This document shows, piece by piece, positions 1-9,102 of a stretch of 46,246 bases of DNA (position 1 is its first letter; every line of letters begins with the position of its first letter). Source of the stretch: Chromatiales bacterium (lineage in GTDB: Bacteria > Pseudomonadota > Gammaproteobacteria > Steroidobacterales > GCA-2729495); the NCBI GenBank assembly GCA_020351875.1, contig CP070671.1, forward strand, positions 1,949,476 through 1,995,721, written 5' to 3'. The notes beneath the pieces were generated by a model. It did not search any database. It was not told the DNA's origin and saw nothing but the letters and a program-made list of their open reading frames with translations. The translations under genes and the position numbers were made by a program.

Positions 1-21
1 AACGTCGGCTACAACTTCTAA
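1..21 (+). CDS. C-terminal end of an outer-membrane beta-barrel protein (partial)
   Basis: Only six codons and the TAA stop are present, reading NVGYNF. A Tyr-x-Phe ending with a terminal aromatic residue is the usual BAM recognition signal of outer-membrane beta-barrel proteins, so a porin or OmpW-like protein is likely. The family cannot be determined from this fragment. The 127 bases between its stop and ccoN suggest that ccoN starts its own transcript. Confidence 0.5.
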   Translation, partial: NVGYNF

Positions 22-64
22 GTCGCATTTCGTGGCACCGTCGGCCGCGTGACTCCAAGCGCGA

Positions 65-95
65 TTGGAGCCATGCGGCCGCCCGGTGCTAGACT
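65..95 (+). promoter_or_regulatory. ccoN: Candidate sigma70-type promoter of the cco operon
   Basis: A TTGGAG hexamer (65-70) is followed after 19 bases by TAGACT (90-95), which is preceded by TG and one base as in extended -10 promoters. The string GCTAGACTC recurs at 30943-30951 in front of the nitrilase gene. I saw no TTGAT-N4-ATCAA type Fnr/Anr box in the 127-base gap, although cbb3 operons often have one. Visual call only. Confidence 0.3.
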
Positions 96-148
96 CTTTT
101 CCCGTTTCGGGTTACTAAACAGCAGGTTGACATCGCGGGGGTTTCTCG

Positions 149-1567
149 ATGGCTGGCTCGGAAAGCTATAACGACGGCGTCGTCCGTCAGTTTGCCGTGA
201 TGACGGTCGTCTGGGGCATCGTCGGCATGCTCGTCGGCGTGATCATCGCCGCCCAGCTCATGTGGCCGGCATTGAACTTCGACGTGCCGTGGCTCAGTTT
301 TGGTCGCCTGCGGCCCCTGCATACCAACGCGGTGATTTTTGCCTTCGGCGGATGTGCGCTGATGGCGACGTCTCTGTATGTCGTGCAGCGCACCTGCCAC
401 GTGCGTCTGTTCGCCGGCCCACTGGCTTCGTTCGTATTCTGGGGCTGGCAACTCATCATCTTGTTGGCAGCCATCACGTTGCCGCTGGGCCTGACGCAGG
501 GGAAGGAATACGCGGAACTGATCTGGCCCATCGACCTGCTGATCGCGGTGGTCTGGGTGGCCTACGGCATCGTGTTCTTCGGCACCATCGCCATCCGCCG
601 GGTGAAACATATCTACGTGGCAAACTGGTTCTACGGTGCGTTCATTATCACCGTGGCGCTGCTGCACATCGTGAACTCGCTGGCCATGCCGGTGGATGCG
701 CTGCTGTCCTATCCCATCTACGCCGGTGTCGTCGACGGCATGGTGCAGTGGTGGTACGGCCACAACGCGGTGGGCTTTTTCCTCACCGCCGGCTTCCTCG
801 GCATGATGTATTACTTCGTGCCGAAGCAGGCGGGCCGCCCGATCTATTCGTACCGTCTTTCCGTGGTGCACTTCTGGGCGCTGATTTCCATCTACATGTG
901 GGCTGGGCCGCATCACCTGCACTACACGACGCTGCCGGACTGGGCGCAGTCGCTTGGCATGGTGTTCTCCGTGCTGCTGCTGGCACCGTCCTGGGGCGGG
1001 ATGATCAACGGCATCATGACGCTGTCGGGCGCCTGGCATAAGTTGCGCACCGACCCGATCCTGAAGTTCATGATCGTGTCACTGTCTTTCTACGGCATGT
1101 CGACCTTCGAAGGGCCGATGATGTCCGTGAAGACGGTGAACGCGCTGTCGCACTACACGGACTGGACCATTGGCCACGTGCACTCCGGTGCGCTGGGCTG
1201 GGTGGCGATGATCTCCATGGGTTGCCTCTACAACCTCATCCCGCGCGTATTCGGTCGCGAGCAGATGTACAGCGAAAAGCTCATCGACCTGCATTTCTGG
1301 GTCTCGACAATCGGTGTGGTGCTGTACATCGCTTCCATGTGGATTGCGGGCGTGATGCAGGGGCTGATGTGGCGCGCGGTCAACGACGACGGCACGCTCA
1401 CCTATTCGTTCATCGAGAGCCTGGAAGCCACTTATCCTTACTATGCCGTGCGGCTGCTGGGTGGCCTGGTGTTCCTGGTCGGCACGCTGATCATGGCCTA
1501 CAACGTCTGGAAAACGATAGCGGAGGGTGAGAAGAATGCCATGACCCCCGTGATCGAGCCGGCTTGA
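149..1567 (+). CDS. ccoN: cbb3-type cytochrome c oxidase subunit I (CcoN)
   Basis: This is the catalytic subunit of the high-affinity cbb3 oxidase. It reduces O2 at a heme b/b3-CuB centre in the inner membrane and pumps protons. At 472 residues it has the usual length, with about twelve hydrophobic segments. The expected ligand histidines are visible in RPLHTN, WYGHN, GPHHLHY and WTIGHVHSG. The [11 protein letters not shown] segment holds the Tyr that in this family is cross-linked to a CuB histidine ligand. It is the first gene of a complete ccoNOQP operon, followed by ccoO after 10 bases. Nothing is truncated or unusual. Confidence 0.97.
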   Translation: MAGSESYNDGVVRQFAVMTVVWGIVGMLVGVIIAAQLMWPALNFDVPWLSFGRLRPLHTNAVIFAFGGCALMATSLYVVQRTCHVRLFAGPLASFVFWGWQLIILLAAITLPLGLTQGKEYAELIWPIDLLIAVVWVAYGIVFFGTIAIRRVKHIYVANWFYGAFIITVALLHIVNSLAMPVDALLSYPIYAGVVDGMVQWWYGHNAVGFFLTAGFLGMMYYFVPKQAGRPIYSYRLSVVHFWALISIYMWAGPHHLHYTTLPDWAQSLGMVFSVLLLAPSWGGMINGIMTLSGAWHKLRTDPILKFMIVSLSFYGMSTFEGPMMSVKTVNALSHYTDWTIGHVHSGALGWVAMISMGCLYNLIPRVFGREQMYSEKLIDLHFWVSTIGVVLYIASMWIAGVMQGLMWRAVNDDGTLTYSFIESLEATYPYYAVRLLGGLVFLVGTLIMAYNVWKTIAEGEKNAMTPVIEPA

Positions 1568-1577
1568 GGGGGGAACG

Positions 1578-2186
1578 ATGATCAATCACGACACCATTGA
1601 GCGAAAAGTCGGGCTGCTCGGGGTGCTGGTCGCCATCACGGTCAGCATCGGCGGCCTCGCGGAGATCATCCCGCTGATGATGGACCCGCAGGCCACCGAG
1701 GCGGCGCCGGGCGTGGAGCCTTATTCCGCGCTCGAGCTGGAGGGCCGGGACATCTATATCCGCGAGGGCTGCTATCTCTGCCACTCGCAGATGATTCGCC
1801 CGTTCCGGGCGGAGACGGAGCGTTATGGGCCCTATTCCCTGGCGGGCGAAACGGTCTACGACCACCCGTTCCAGTTCGGGTCGAAGCGCACGGGGCCGGA
1901 CCTCGCGCGCGTGGGCGGGCGTTACACCGATGAATGGCACCGGATCCACCTGCTGAATCCGCGCGACCTGGTACCGGAGTCCAATATGCCGGGCTTCCCG
2001 TGGCTGGACGAGACCGAGGTGGATGCAGGCCGCACGCCGGGCAAGATGCGCGCGCTGCAGATCGTCGGTGTGCCATACACGGAAGAAGAGATCGACGCGG
2101 CGAGTGATGCCGTGGAAGGTGCGACCGAGATGGAGGCGCTGATCGCCTACCTCCAGGGTCTCGGCACCGCAGTGACCCGGCGCTGA
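1578..2186 (+). CDS. ccoO: cbb3-type cytochrome c oxidase subunit II, mono-heme cytochrome c (CcoO)
   Basis: This is the membrane-anchored mono-heme cytochrome c subunit, which passes electrons from CcoP to CcoN. One N-terminal membrane helix (about residues 11-33) precedes a periplasmic domain. The heme c motif is C65-Y-L-C68-H69, in the CcoO-typical context [14 protein letters not shown]. At 202 residues it is normal for the family. A GGGGG-rich ribosome binding site lies just before the ATG. The gene sits between ccoN and ccoQ in the canonical order. Confidence 0.97.
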   Translation: MINHDTIERKVGLLGVLVAITVSIGGLAEIIPLMMDPQATEAAPGVEPYSALELEGRDIYIREGCYLCHSQMIRPFRAETERYGPYSLAGETVYDHPFQFGSKRTGPDLARVGGRYTDEWHRIHLLNPRDLVPESNMPGFPWLDETEVDAGRTPGKMRALQIVGVPYTEEEIDAASDAVEGATEMEALIAYLQGLGTAVTRR

Positions 2187-2190
2187 GTCG

Positions 2191-2349
2191 ATGGACGCAG
2201 GCACCTGGCGCGGCATTTTTACAGTGCTGATGCTGCTGCTGTTTGTCGCGGTGTGCATCTGGGCCTTCAGCGGCCGGCGCAAGACGGACTTCGAAGAGGC
2301 CTCCCGGCTGCCGCTGGACGAGGATGATCAGAACCGGCCGCCGGCCTGA
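2191..2349 (+). CDS. ccoQ: cbb3 oxidase small subunit CcoQ
   Basis: This is a 52-residue protein starting MDAGTWRG four bases after the ccoO stop. A single membrane helix (residues 9-27, rich in Leu, Val and Phe) is followed by a charged tail beginning GRRKTDFEEA and ending in Pro-rich sequence. Size, topology and position between ccoO and ccoP match CcoQ (FixQ), which stabilises the association of CcoP with the CcoNO core. Its coding style is the same as that of its neighbours. The assignment rests on context and topology, because the family has little sequence conservation. Confidence 0.9.
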   Translation: MDAGTWRGIFTVLMLLLFVAVCIWAFSGRRKTDFEEASRLPLDEDDQNRPPA

Positions 2350-2380
2350 CGCCGGCGTTCACGGTGACGGAGCGAGTTGA

Positions 2381-3268
2381 ATGAGTGGATTCTGGAGCAT
2401 ATTCATCATCGTGCTGGTGGCAGTACAGGTCATCGGTGCACTGTGGTTGCTGACTAACTACACGAAGCCGCCGAAGTCACCCGAGGGTGCCACCACCGGC
2501 CACATGTGGGATGGGGACCTGGAGGAAGGCAACAACCCGTTGCCGCGCTGGTGGCTCTACCTGTTCTGGCTGACCGCGATCTGGACTCTCGTGTACCTGG
2601 TGATTTACCCGGGGCTCGGCAAGTTTGAAGGGCTCACGGGCTGGTCGCAGACGGGCCAGTATGACCAGGAAGTGGCGGCCGCTGAGGAGCGCTACGGCGA
2701 TGTATTTGCCGCCTTTGCCGGCATGTCGCTGGAAGATATGGCGCGTGAGCCTGGTGCCGTGCGCCTGGGCCGCAACCTGTACCTGAACAACTGCGCCACC
2801 TGTCACGGGTCAGACGCCCGCGGTGCGACGGCCTTTCCGAACCTGTCCGACAACGAATGGCAGTACGGCGGCACGCCGGATGCGATTCTGCAAACCATTT
2901 CCAATGGTCGGGTTGGCGTGATGCCGGCTCTCGGTGCGGCGCTCGGCGATGAAGGCACGGATGCGGTGGTCCGGTACGTGCTGAGCCTGTCGGGCAACAG
3001 CAGCGCCGAGACCGACACCCTTGGGACCGGACAGCAGAAGTACATGCAATTCTGCGCCGCGTGCCATGGGCCGACGGGACAGGGCATGCAGGCCCTGGGT
3101 GCACCGAATCTCACGAACGACATCTGGCTGCACGGTGGCAGTGCTGACACGATTCGCGACATCATCATCAACGGTCGACAGAACCAGATGCCTGCCCAGA
3201 AAGATCTGCTCAGCGAAGACCGGATCCGCGTGCTCGGTGCCTATGTACTGAGCCTCGGCGCGGAGTAA
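2381..3268 (+). CDS. ccoP: cbb3-type cytochrome c oxidase subunit III, di-heme cytochrome c (CcoP)
   Basis: This is the di-heme cytochrome c subunit that accepts electrons from soluble or bc1-linked cytochromes and hands them to CcoO. Two N-terminal membrane helices are visible (about residues 4-24 and 57-77), joined by the TTGHMWDGDLEE loop typical of CcoP. Two periplasmic cytochrome domains follow, with heme motifs C138-A-T-C141-H142 and C225-A-A-C228-H229. Each has a downstream Met in an MPA context that is the likely sixth ligand. At 295 residues it is of usual length. Confidence 0.97.
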   Translation: MSGFWSIFIIVLVAVQVIGALWLLTNYTKPPKSPEGATTGHMWDGDLEEGNNPLPRWWLYLFWLTAIWTLVYLVIYPGLGKFEGLTGWSQTGQYDQEVAAAEERYGDVFAAFAGMSLEDMAREPGAVRLGRNLYLNNCATCHGSDARGATAFPNLSDNEWQYGGTPDAILQTISNGRVGVMPALGAALGDEGTDAVVRYVLSLSGNSSAETDTLGTGQQKYMQFCAACHGPTGQGMQALGAPNLTNDIWLHGGSADTIRDIIINGRQNQMPAQKDLLSEDRIRVLGAYVLSLGAE

Positions 3269-3272
3269 GCCA

Positions 3273-3602
3273 ATGGCCGGGCACGGGGAGGTGCAACCCG
3301 GGCGCCCTGAACCCGAATTGCGCGCCCAGCGGCCGTGGGGCCGCCGGGCACAGGCGATCGCTGCGGTCGTGTGGCCGTCTTTCCTCGCAGCGGCTGTTGC
3401 GACCATGCTGTTCTTCGCCTACGTGGACCCGGCAGACATGCAGGACGTGTTGCGCCTGCCGCCGGACAGCAGCCGGATGACGGGGTACGGACTCGGCTTT
3501 TTCTTCTTCTGGCTGATTACAGGAATTTCCAGCGCGGTGTCGGTGTACCTGTTACGCACCGCGCGACGCAACCCGAGGAACCAGGACAACGGGAAAGGAT
3601 GA
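3273..3602 (+). CDS. Small two-helix membrane protein between ccoP and ccoG
   Basis: This 109-residue protein starts four bases after ccoP and ends six bases before ccoG, so it is surely co-transcribed. A charged N-terminal tail of about 28 residues precedes two membrane helices (about 29-49 and 70-93, the second opening GLGFFFFWLITG). A short basic tail follows. I recognise no domain or metal-binding motif. Small two-helix proteins occur at this spot in cco clusters of other gammaproteobacteria. A role in oxidase assembly is inferred only from position. Confidence 0.8.
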   Translation: MAGHGEVQPGRPEPELRAQRPWGRRAQAIAAVVWPSFLAAAVATMLFFAYVDPADMQDVLRLPPDSSRMTGYGLGFFFFWLITGISSAVSVYLLRTARRNPRNQDNGKG

Positions 3603-3608
3603 CCCGCC

Positions 3609-4991
3609 ATGGACGAGACCGCGCCTCCGGTTGACTCGCTGTACGCAAAGCAAGAAAAAATCCACGCACGGGAAGTGCAGGGCCCCTTCCAGCGGCTGCG
3701 CAAGAGCGCCGCCTGGCTGCTGTTGGGTATCTACTATTTGTTGCCGTGGGTCACCTGGGACGGTCGCCAGGCTGTCCTGTTCGACCTGCCGGCGCGCAAG
3801 TTCTATATCTTCGGCATCACCCTGTGGCCGCAGGACTTCTACCTGTTGTCCTGGCTGCTGATCATGGCCGCTCTGGCCCTGTTCCTGTCCACGTCTGTGG
3901 CCGGCCGCGTCTGGTGCGGTTATGCGTGCCCGCAGACGGTGTGGACCGAAGCCTTCGTTTGGTTGCAAAGGCTGACGGAAGGCAATTTCTCCCAGCGGCG
4001 CAAGCTCGACAAGGCGCCGTGGAGCTTGGAGAAATTACTCCGCAAAGGCGCCAAGCGCGGCCTTTGGGTGCTGTTCGCTGCCTGGACCGGTTTTACCTTC
4101 GTCGGCTTTTTCTCGCCGATCCAGGAGCTCGGCGCCCGGCTCGTGTCCTTTGAACTTGGCTCCTGGGAAACCTTCTGGATCTGTTTCTACAGCCTGGCCA
4201 CTTATGGCAACGCGGGCCACCTGCGCGAGCAGGTTTGCAAGTATATGTGCCCCTATGCGCGTTTCCAGAGCGCAATGTTCGACCGTAATACGCTGATCGT
4301 GTCCTATGATCCTCAGCGTGGCGAGCCTCGCGGCAGCCGCAAGCGCAATGCCGACCCGGCCAAGCTGGGCCTCGGCGACTGTGTCGACTGCAACATCTGC
4401 GTGCAGGTCTGTCCGACCGGCATCGACATTCGTGACGGGCTGCAGTACGAGTGCATCACCTGTGCTGCGTGCATCGACGGCTGCGATTCGGTCATGGACA
4501 AGATGGGTTATCCCCACGGCCTGATTCGCTATACCACGCAGAATGTGCTGGATGGAAAACCGAGCCACGTGTTTCGTCCTCGTACCCTGATCTACAGCAC
4601 CTTGCTGACCGTGCTGTTCGGCGTGTTCATCTACGCCGTATTTAATCGTGATCCGCTCACACTGGATGTGATCCGCGACCGCAATGCGATTTACCGGGAA
4701 ATGGCCGACGGCCGGGTCGAGAACGTCTATACGCTGAAGCTGCTGAACAAGTCCGATGCGCCCCAGGATATTTCGCTGAGCATTGACGGGTTGCCAGGCG
4801 TGTCGCTGGAAACTGATCCCGCCGACGTGCGGGTCGCCGCAGGGAGTATGAGCAGTGTCATCGCCCGGGTACGCGTGCCGCGCGACGCGGCGGCACCCGG
4901 TGGTCACAACGTGGTGTTCCGCGCCGCGCGTGGGGGCGAGCAGCCGGCCGAGGTGGAGCGGGAGTCGCGCTTCATGCTGCCCCTGAATTAG
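3609..4991 (+). CDS. ccoG: cbb3 oxidase accessory iron-sulfur protein CcoG
   Basis: This is a polytopic membrane protein with ferredoxin-like clusters, needed for cbb3 assembly. Family members have been linked to reduction of Cu(II) to Cu(I) for delivery to the CuB site. Cysteines appear in the pattern C103-x3-C107-P (CGYACPQTVW), C210-x3-C214-P (CKYMCPYARFQ) and two ferredoxin motifs, C258-x2-C-x2-C-x3-C268 and C282-x2-C-x2-C-x3-C292. An Ig-like C-terminal domain (about 350-460) follows the last membrane helix, as in the family. At 460 residues it is of normal length. An AAAGGA site supports the ATG chosen. Confidence 0.96.
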   Translation: MDETAPPVDSLYAKQEKIHAREVQGPFQRLRKSAAWLLLGIYYLLPWVTWDGRQAVLFDLPARKFYIFGITLWPQDFYLLSWLLIMAALALFLSTSVAGRVWCGYACPQTVWTEAFVWLQRLTEGNFSQRRKLDKAPWSLEKLLRKGAKRGLWVLFAAWTGFTFVGFFSPIQELGARLVSFELGSWETFWICFYSLATYGNAGHLREQVCKYMCPYARFQSAMFDRNTLIVSYDPQRGEPRGSRKRNADPAKLGLGDCVDCNICVQVCPTGIDIRDGLQYECITCAACIDGCDSVMDKMGYPHGLIRYTTQNVLDGKPSHVFRPRTLIYSTLLTVLFGVFIYAVFNRDPLTLDVIRDRNAIYREMADGRVENVYTLKLLNKSDAPQDISLSIDGLPGVSLETDPADVRVAAGSMSSVIARVRVPRDAAAPGGHNVVFRAARGGEQPAEVERESRFMLPLN

Positions 4992-5001
4992 GCTGTCCCT
5001 G

Positions 5002-5523
5002 ATGGTCAATGCAGCTGACAACACGAACTTACCCTGGTACCGGCACCTGTGGGTCTGGCTGGTAATGATTCCACCGGCCGCCGCGGTGGTGGCAGGTTTC
5101 ATTACCGCGTGGCTGGCCGGTGCGCCGCCGGCACTGGTGGTCGACGACTACAGCGAGATTGCGATGGCGACGGAGCAGAGTCGCAATCGCGATCGATTGG
5201 CCGGCCAACTTGGGCTGGCCGCGTTTGTCGAACTACCGGCGCCCGGCAATGCAGTCGGCCCCGTGCAGTTAACGCTGCGCGCCGCACAGGACGGCTTCCG
5301 GGCACCGCCGCAGTTGCGGCTGCGGTTCATCCATCCCACGCGGGAAGAACTGGATCAAACGCTCACAATAACGTGGGAAGACGGCCGGTACACGGGCCAA
5401 CTCGCCCGGGCGGAATCCCGTTTCTACGTGCAGCTGGAAGACCTGGACGGGCAGTGGCGTCTCGTTGGTGAACTGCCCGCCGGTGCAATCCAGCTCGACC
5501 TGTCTGCAGAGAGTGCGCCGTGA
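5002..5523 (+). CDS. ccoH: cbb3 oxidase assembly protein CcoH (FixH family)
   Basis: This 173-residue protein has one N-terminal membrane helix (about residues 17-39) and a periplasmic beta-rich domain. The sequence DDYSEIA just after the helix and the closing GQWRLVGELP segment are typical of FixH/CcoH. CcoH interacts with CcoN and is needed for stable assembly of the oxidase. It lies between ccoG and ccoI and overlaps the ccoI start by four bases (GTGA), so the two are translationally coupled. Confidence 0.9.
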   Translation: MVNAADNTNLPWYRHLWVWLVMIPPAAAVVAGFITAWLAGAPPALVVDDYSEIAMATEQSRNRDRLAGQLGLAAFVELPAPGNAVGPVQLTLRAAQDGFRAPPQLRLRFIHPTREELDQTLTITWEDGRYTGQLARAESRFYVQLEDLDGQWRLVGELPAGAIQLDLSAESAP

Positions 5524-8015
5524 GTGCGTCGGGTTGTTTTCACTGCGGCCAGCCGCTGCCGGTCGAGGCCGTCACGGTCCGGGTGGACGACGAAGACCGC
5601 CTGGTCTGCAGCGAGGATTGCGCGCGCACCGCGGCGCTGATCGACGCCCGTGGCCTCACCGAGTTTTACCGGTTCCGCACCGGACCGACCGCGGCCGGTG
5701 AAGCGACGGAAGTTGCGGCGGGACGCTGGCAGGCTTATGACCGGCGGGCCCTGCAGCGGGAGTTCGTCAGCACCGATGCCGACGGCAGCCAGCGTGCGCA
5801 GTTGCTGGTGCAGGGTGTGCGTTGTGCGGCGTGCAGCTGGCTGATCGAGAACGCGCTGGGTGCATTGCCGGGCATGCGATCGGTGCGGGTTGACCCGGTG
5901 TCGACGCGGGCCACGCTGCACTGGAATCCGGCGCAGTTGCAGCTCAGCGAAGTCCTCGCCCAGCTCGCCCACCTGGGTTACACACCGATCCCGTACACCG
6001 AGGACGCCGGCGACCGGGCGGCGCGACTGGAACAGCGCGCCGCGTTGAAACGGCTGATCGTTGCCGGGCTCGGCATGATGCAGGTCATGAGTTTTGCCGT
6101 CGCCCTGTATTTCGGCGCGTGGCGGGACCCGCAGATCGAAAGCTTCCTGCGACTGATCAGCCTACTGGTCGCGACTCCGGTCGTGTTCTATGCCGGTGCG
6201 CCGTTTTTCCGGGGCGCGTGGCACCGCCTGCGTGTGCGGGCCCTCGGCATGGATGTGCCGGTCGCCCTGGCGGTCGGGGGCGCGTGGGCGGCGAGCGTCT
6301 GGAACACGCTGACCGGCGCCGGCGAGGTGTATTTCGATTCGGCCACAATGTTCGTGTTCTTCCTGTCCGCCGCGCGTTACCTGGAAATGACGGGCCGGCA
6401 TCGCGCCCTGAGCCTGACCGGCGCGCTCGCCCACCACTTGCCACGGGTCGCCACACGGCTCGTGAACGGTCAGCCGCAGGCCGTGGGCACGATGGAACTG
6501 CAGGCGGGCGACCGGGTGCTTGTGGCGCCTGGCGCGGTCGTGCCGGCGGATGGCGTGCTGGCCTCGGACAGCGCCCGGCTGGACGAGTCGCTGCTCACGG
6601 GCGAATCGCTGGCGATCAGGCGCCAGCGCGGCGAACCGGTCGTCGCCGGCAGCCTGAACCAGGAACAGGGACTGGAATTGGTGGTCACCCGGGTGGGTGC
6701 GGATACCGTGATGGCGCAGATCACCCGGCTCGTGGGCGATGCCGGTGCCCGCAAGCCGCGCCTCGTGGAACTGGCGGACGGGATTGCCTCCTGGTTTGTC
6801 GCCGCCGTGCTGCTGCTGGCAGCCGTCGTGGGCTATGCATGGTGGCAGTGGCAGCCCGACCGCGCCTTCGAGGTGGTCCTAGCCGTGCTGGTCGTGACCT
6901 GTCCGTGCGCGCTCGCCCTGGCGACGCCGGCGGCGTTTACTGTCGCAACCGCGGCACTCGCGCGCCGGGGCTTCATGGTTCGCCATCGTGGTGCGTTGCA
7001 GTCTCTCAGCCGGGTTTCGGACATCGTGTTCGACAAGACCGGTACCCTGACCGACGGGGCGTCGGGTGTGTCGGCCGTGGAGCCCGCAGGCCAGGTATCG
7101 GCAGATGACGCGCTGGCGATAGCCGCCGCATTGGAATCCCGGTCCGAGCACCCCCTGGCGCGCGCGTTCCCGCCGCCCGACCCGGCGCTGGCTGTCGACG
7201 CAGTGAATGCCGTGCCATCGGCGGGCCTCGAAGGCCGGGTGAATGGGCGTTGTTATCGCATCGGTACCCGGACATTCGCTGCGGCGCCGGGTGGTGACCC
7301 GGCCGCCCAGGAACAGTTTCCCGCCGCGCCAGACCGGGTGGTCTATCTGGGTGATCAGGATGGTCTCATCGCGCGCATCACCGTGGATGAACGGCCGAGG
7401 CAGGGGGCAGCCGGCGTGCTCACCGAGCTCGCGGCGCGGGGCCTGCGCCTGCATATTTTCAGTGGCGATCAACCGGGCCCGGTCGAGGCCATGGCGCGCC
7501 AGCTCGGCATGGAACACTGGCGGGCAACGCTACGGCCCGAGGACAAGCTCGCGGCGGCGGCGCAGTTGCAGGCCGACGGTCGCGTTGTCGCGATGGTCGG
7601 TGACGGGATCAACGATTCCCCGGTTCTGGCCGGTGCCGATGTATCGGTTGCGATGGGCGAGGGCACGTCGCTTGCGCAGCATTCGGCGGATTGTGTGCTG
7701 ATGAGCGACAGCCTGGAACCGCTCGCGACCGCGGTCCACGTGGCCCGCCGCACGATGCGTGTGGTGCGACAGAACCTGGTGTGGGCCGTGGTTTACAACC
7801 TGGTGGCCCTGCCCCTCGCCGCGGCCGGTGCGCTGGCGCCGTGGATGGCGGCCATCGGGATGTCAGCCAGCTCGTTGCTGGTGACCGGTAATGCGTTGCG
7901 GCTCACCCGGGCGGCCGCGCCGCGCCGGCGCATGGTCCAGGTCGACAGGCCGCCGACGGCGGAGTCGGCGCCGGCCAAAGCCTGCTGCAAGGGCACCGCC
8001 AGGGCCGCATCATGA
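5520..8015 (+). CDS. ccoI: Copper-transporting P1B-type ATPase CcoI (FixI)
   Basis: This is an inner-membrane Cu(I) export ATPase that supplies copper for the CuB centre of CcoN. In order it shows an N-terminal Cys-rich segment (C6-F-H-C9, C30, C34), a heavy-metal-associated domain with the C102-A-A-C105 motif, eight predicted membrane helices, the metal-channel motif C461-P-C463, the phosphorylation site D505-KTGTLTD and the hinge motif GDGINDSP near residue 694. At 831 residues it is within the CcoI range. The GTG start overlaps the ccoH stop, and its own stop overlaps the ccoS ATG. Confidence 0.96.
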   Translation: MSASGCFHCGQPLPVEAVTVRVDDEDRLVCSEDCARTAALIDARGLTEFYRFRTGPTAAGEATEVAAGRWQAYDRRALQREFVSTDADGSQRAQLLVQGVRCAACSWLIENALGALPGMRSVRVDPVSTRATLHWNPAQLQLSEVLAQLAHLGYTPIPYTEDAGDRAARLEQRAALKRLIVAGLGMMQVMSFAVALYFGAWRDPQIESFLRLISLLVATPVVFYAGAPFFRGAWHRLRVRALGMDVPVALAVGGAWAASVWNTLTGAGEVYFDSATMFVFFLSAARYLEMTGRHRALSLTGALAHHLPRVATRLVNGQPQAVGTMELQAGDRVLVAPGAVVPADGVLASDSARLDESLLTGESLAIRRQRGEPVVAGSLNQEQGLELVVTRVGADTVMAQITRLVGDAGARKPRLVELADGIASWFVAAVLLLAAVVGYAWWQWQPDRAFEVVLAVLVVTCPCALALATPAAFTVATAALARRGFMVRHRGALQSLSRVSDIVFDKTGTLTDGASGVSAVEPAGQVSADDALAIAAALESRSEHPLARAFPPPDPALAVDAVNAVPSAGLEGRVNGRCYRIGTRTFAAAPGGDPAAQEQFPAAPDRVVYLGDQDGLIARITVDERPRQGAAGVLTELAARGLRLHIFSGDQPGPVEAMARQLGMEHWRATLRPEDKLAAAAQLQADGRVVAMVGDGINDSPVLAGADVSVAMGEGTSLAQHSADCVLMSDSLEPLATAVHVARRTMRVVRQNLVWAVVYNLVALPLAAAGALAPWMAAIGMSASSLLVTGNALRLTRAAAPRRRMVQVDRPPTAESAPAKACCKGTARAAS

Positions 8016-8173
8016 CGATCATCTACGTGCTGATTCCGCTGGGCCTGCTGCTGCTGGGGGCGGCCGTCTGGGCCTTTTTCTGGGCAGTGCGCAACGGCCA
8101 GTTCGACGACCTGGACACGCCGGCCTGGCGCATCCTGATGGACGACGACCAAAAGCCGCCGCCGAAGGGCTGA
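8012..8173 (+). CDS. ccoS: cbb3 oxidase maturation protein CcoS
   Basis: This 53-residue protein begins MTIIYVLIPLGLLLLGAAVW, one membrane helix. The segment FFWAVRNGQFDDLDTPAWR that follows is the hallmark of CcoS. The family is required for cofactor insertion into the cbb3 oxidase. The ATG overlaps the ccoI TGA (ATGA). It is the last gene of the oxidase unit. Confidence 0.95.
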   Translation: MTIIYVLIPLGLLLLGAAVWAFFWAVRNGQFDDLDTPAWRILMDDDQKPPPKG

Positions 8174-8190
8174 ACCCACGCTTTACGTCA

Positions 8191-8210
8191 CCGCCAGGCG
8201 CACGTGGCGG
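8191..8210 (+). terminator. Stem-loop after ccoS
   Basis: CCGCCA and TGGCGG form a six-pair GC stem with an eight-base loop, 18 bases after the ccoS stop. There is no T run, so a Rho-independent terminator is not clear-cut. It may instead mark the 3' end or protect the cco transcript. Confidence 0.35.
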
Positions 8211-8294
8211 CAAAACCTGGCGGCTTTGGTCGCTGCTATTTGTAATCCCTCGCCGGCGCGGCAAGAATACGTGGCGATTGCATGGGGGTGAGCC

Positions 8295-9098
8295 GTGGCA
8301 CGTGGTCTCGGGGTCCTGTTTTTCGTTTTGTTGCCGGCGGCCTGGATTGTCGCCGTAGCGGCCGTCGAGGGTGCGAACGACGGGCTTACCGCCTATGAGT
8401 TCACGCGCTACCTGCACCAGTTGCTGTTCGTGTACTGGATCGGCCCGGACATCGGCGTTTATTACCTGAGCCATCGGATCACGGACCCACAGCTGTCCGT
8501 CGGCCAGCGGCTGGCTGCGGCCCAGGTCATGGCGCAGGTGGACCTGATCCCGCGCGTGTGCCTGAGCCTGATGTTGACCGTGGGCGGCATCCTGACCGAG
8601 TTCGTCGGCATTCCGCACCCCGCCTGGCAGATGGTGGGCATCGTGCTGCTGGGGCCGGTCTGGCTGACGATGGTGCTGATCATCTATTTCCGCCGCGGTA
8701 CCGCGCTGGGTGACGCGGTGACGAAGATCGATTTCTATTTCCGCGCGTTCATGATCCTTGCGGTGCTGGCGTCGGTGGGCTGGTCCTTCGGCACCGGTCG
8801 GCTGACCGACACGCCGTGGGTCGGCTCGAAGCTCGTGCTATTTGCCGTGATCCTGTTGTTCGGTTTGCTGATGCGTTTGCGCGTGGCGCCCCTGATGGCC
8901 GGGCTGGGCAAACTGGCCTCGGAGGGAGCATCGGCCGAGACGGACCAGATGATGGCCGCGAGTCTGAAACGCACGAAACCTTATGTGCTGGCAATGTGGG
9001 CGGCGATCCTGCTGGCGGCTTTCGCGGGTGTCGTGAAGCCGGGCGACCGGACAGCCGATGCGCCGGTCGCCGAACTGAGCTCGATCGCGCCGCGCTGA
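8295..9098 (+). CDS. Polytopic membrane protein of unassigned function (paralogue of the facing gene)
   Basis: This 267-residue protein has about seven hydrophobic segments. The second contains LHQLLFVYWIGPDIGVYYLS followed by TDPQL, which the convergent neighbour repeats almost position for position. His and Asp within a membrane helix are reminiscent of DUF2269/CopD-like heme or copper membrane proteins, but I cannot assign the family firmly. The GTG start has a GGGGTG ribosome binding site. It follows the cco operon by about 120 bases, so it may be linked to respiration or copper handling. That link is inference from position. Confidence 0.8.
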   Translation: MARGLGVLFFVLLPAAWIVAVAAVEGANDGLTAYEFTRYLHQLLFVYWIGPDIGVYYLSHRITDPQLSVGQRLAAAQVMAQVDLIPRVCLSLMLTVGGILTEFVGIPHPAWQMVGIVLLGPVWLTMVLIIYFRRGTALGDAVTKIDFYFRAFMILAVLASVGWSFGTGRLTDTPWVGSKLVLFAVILLFGLLMRLRVAPLMAGLGKLASEGASAETDQMMAASLKRTKPYVLAMWAAILLAAFAGVVKPGDRTADAPVAELSSIAPR

Positions 9099-9102
9099 GC
9101 GC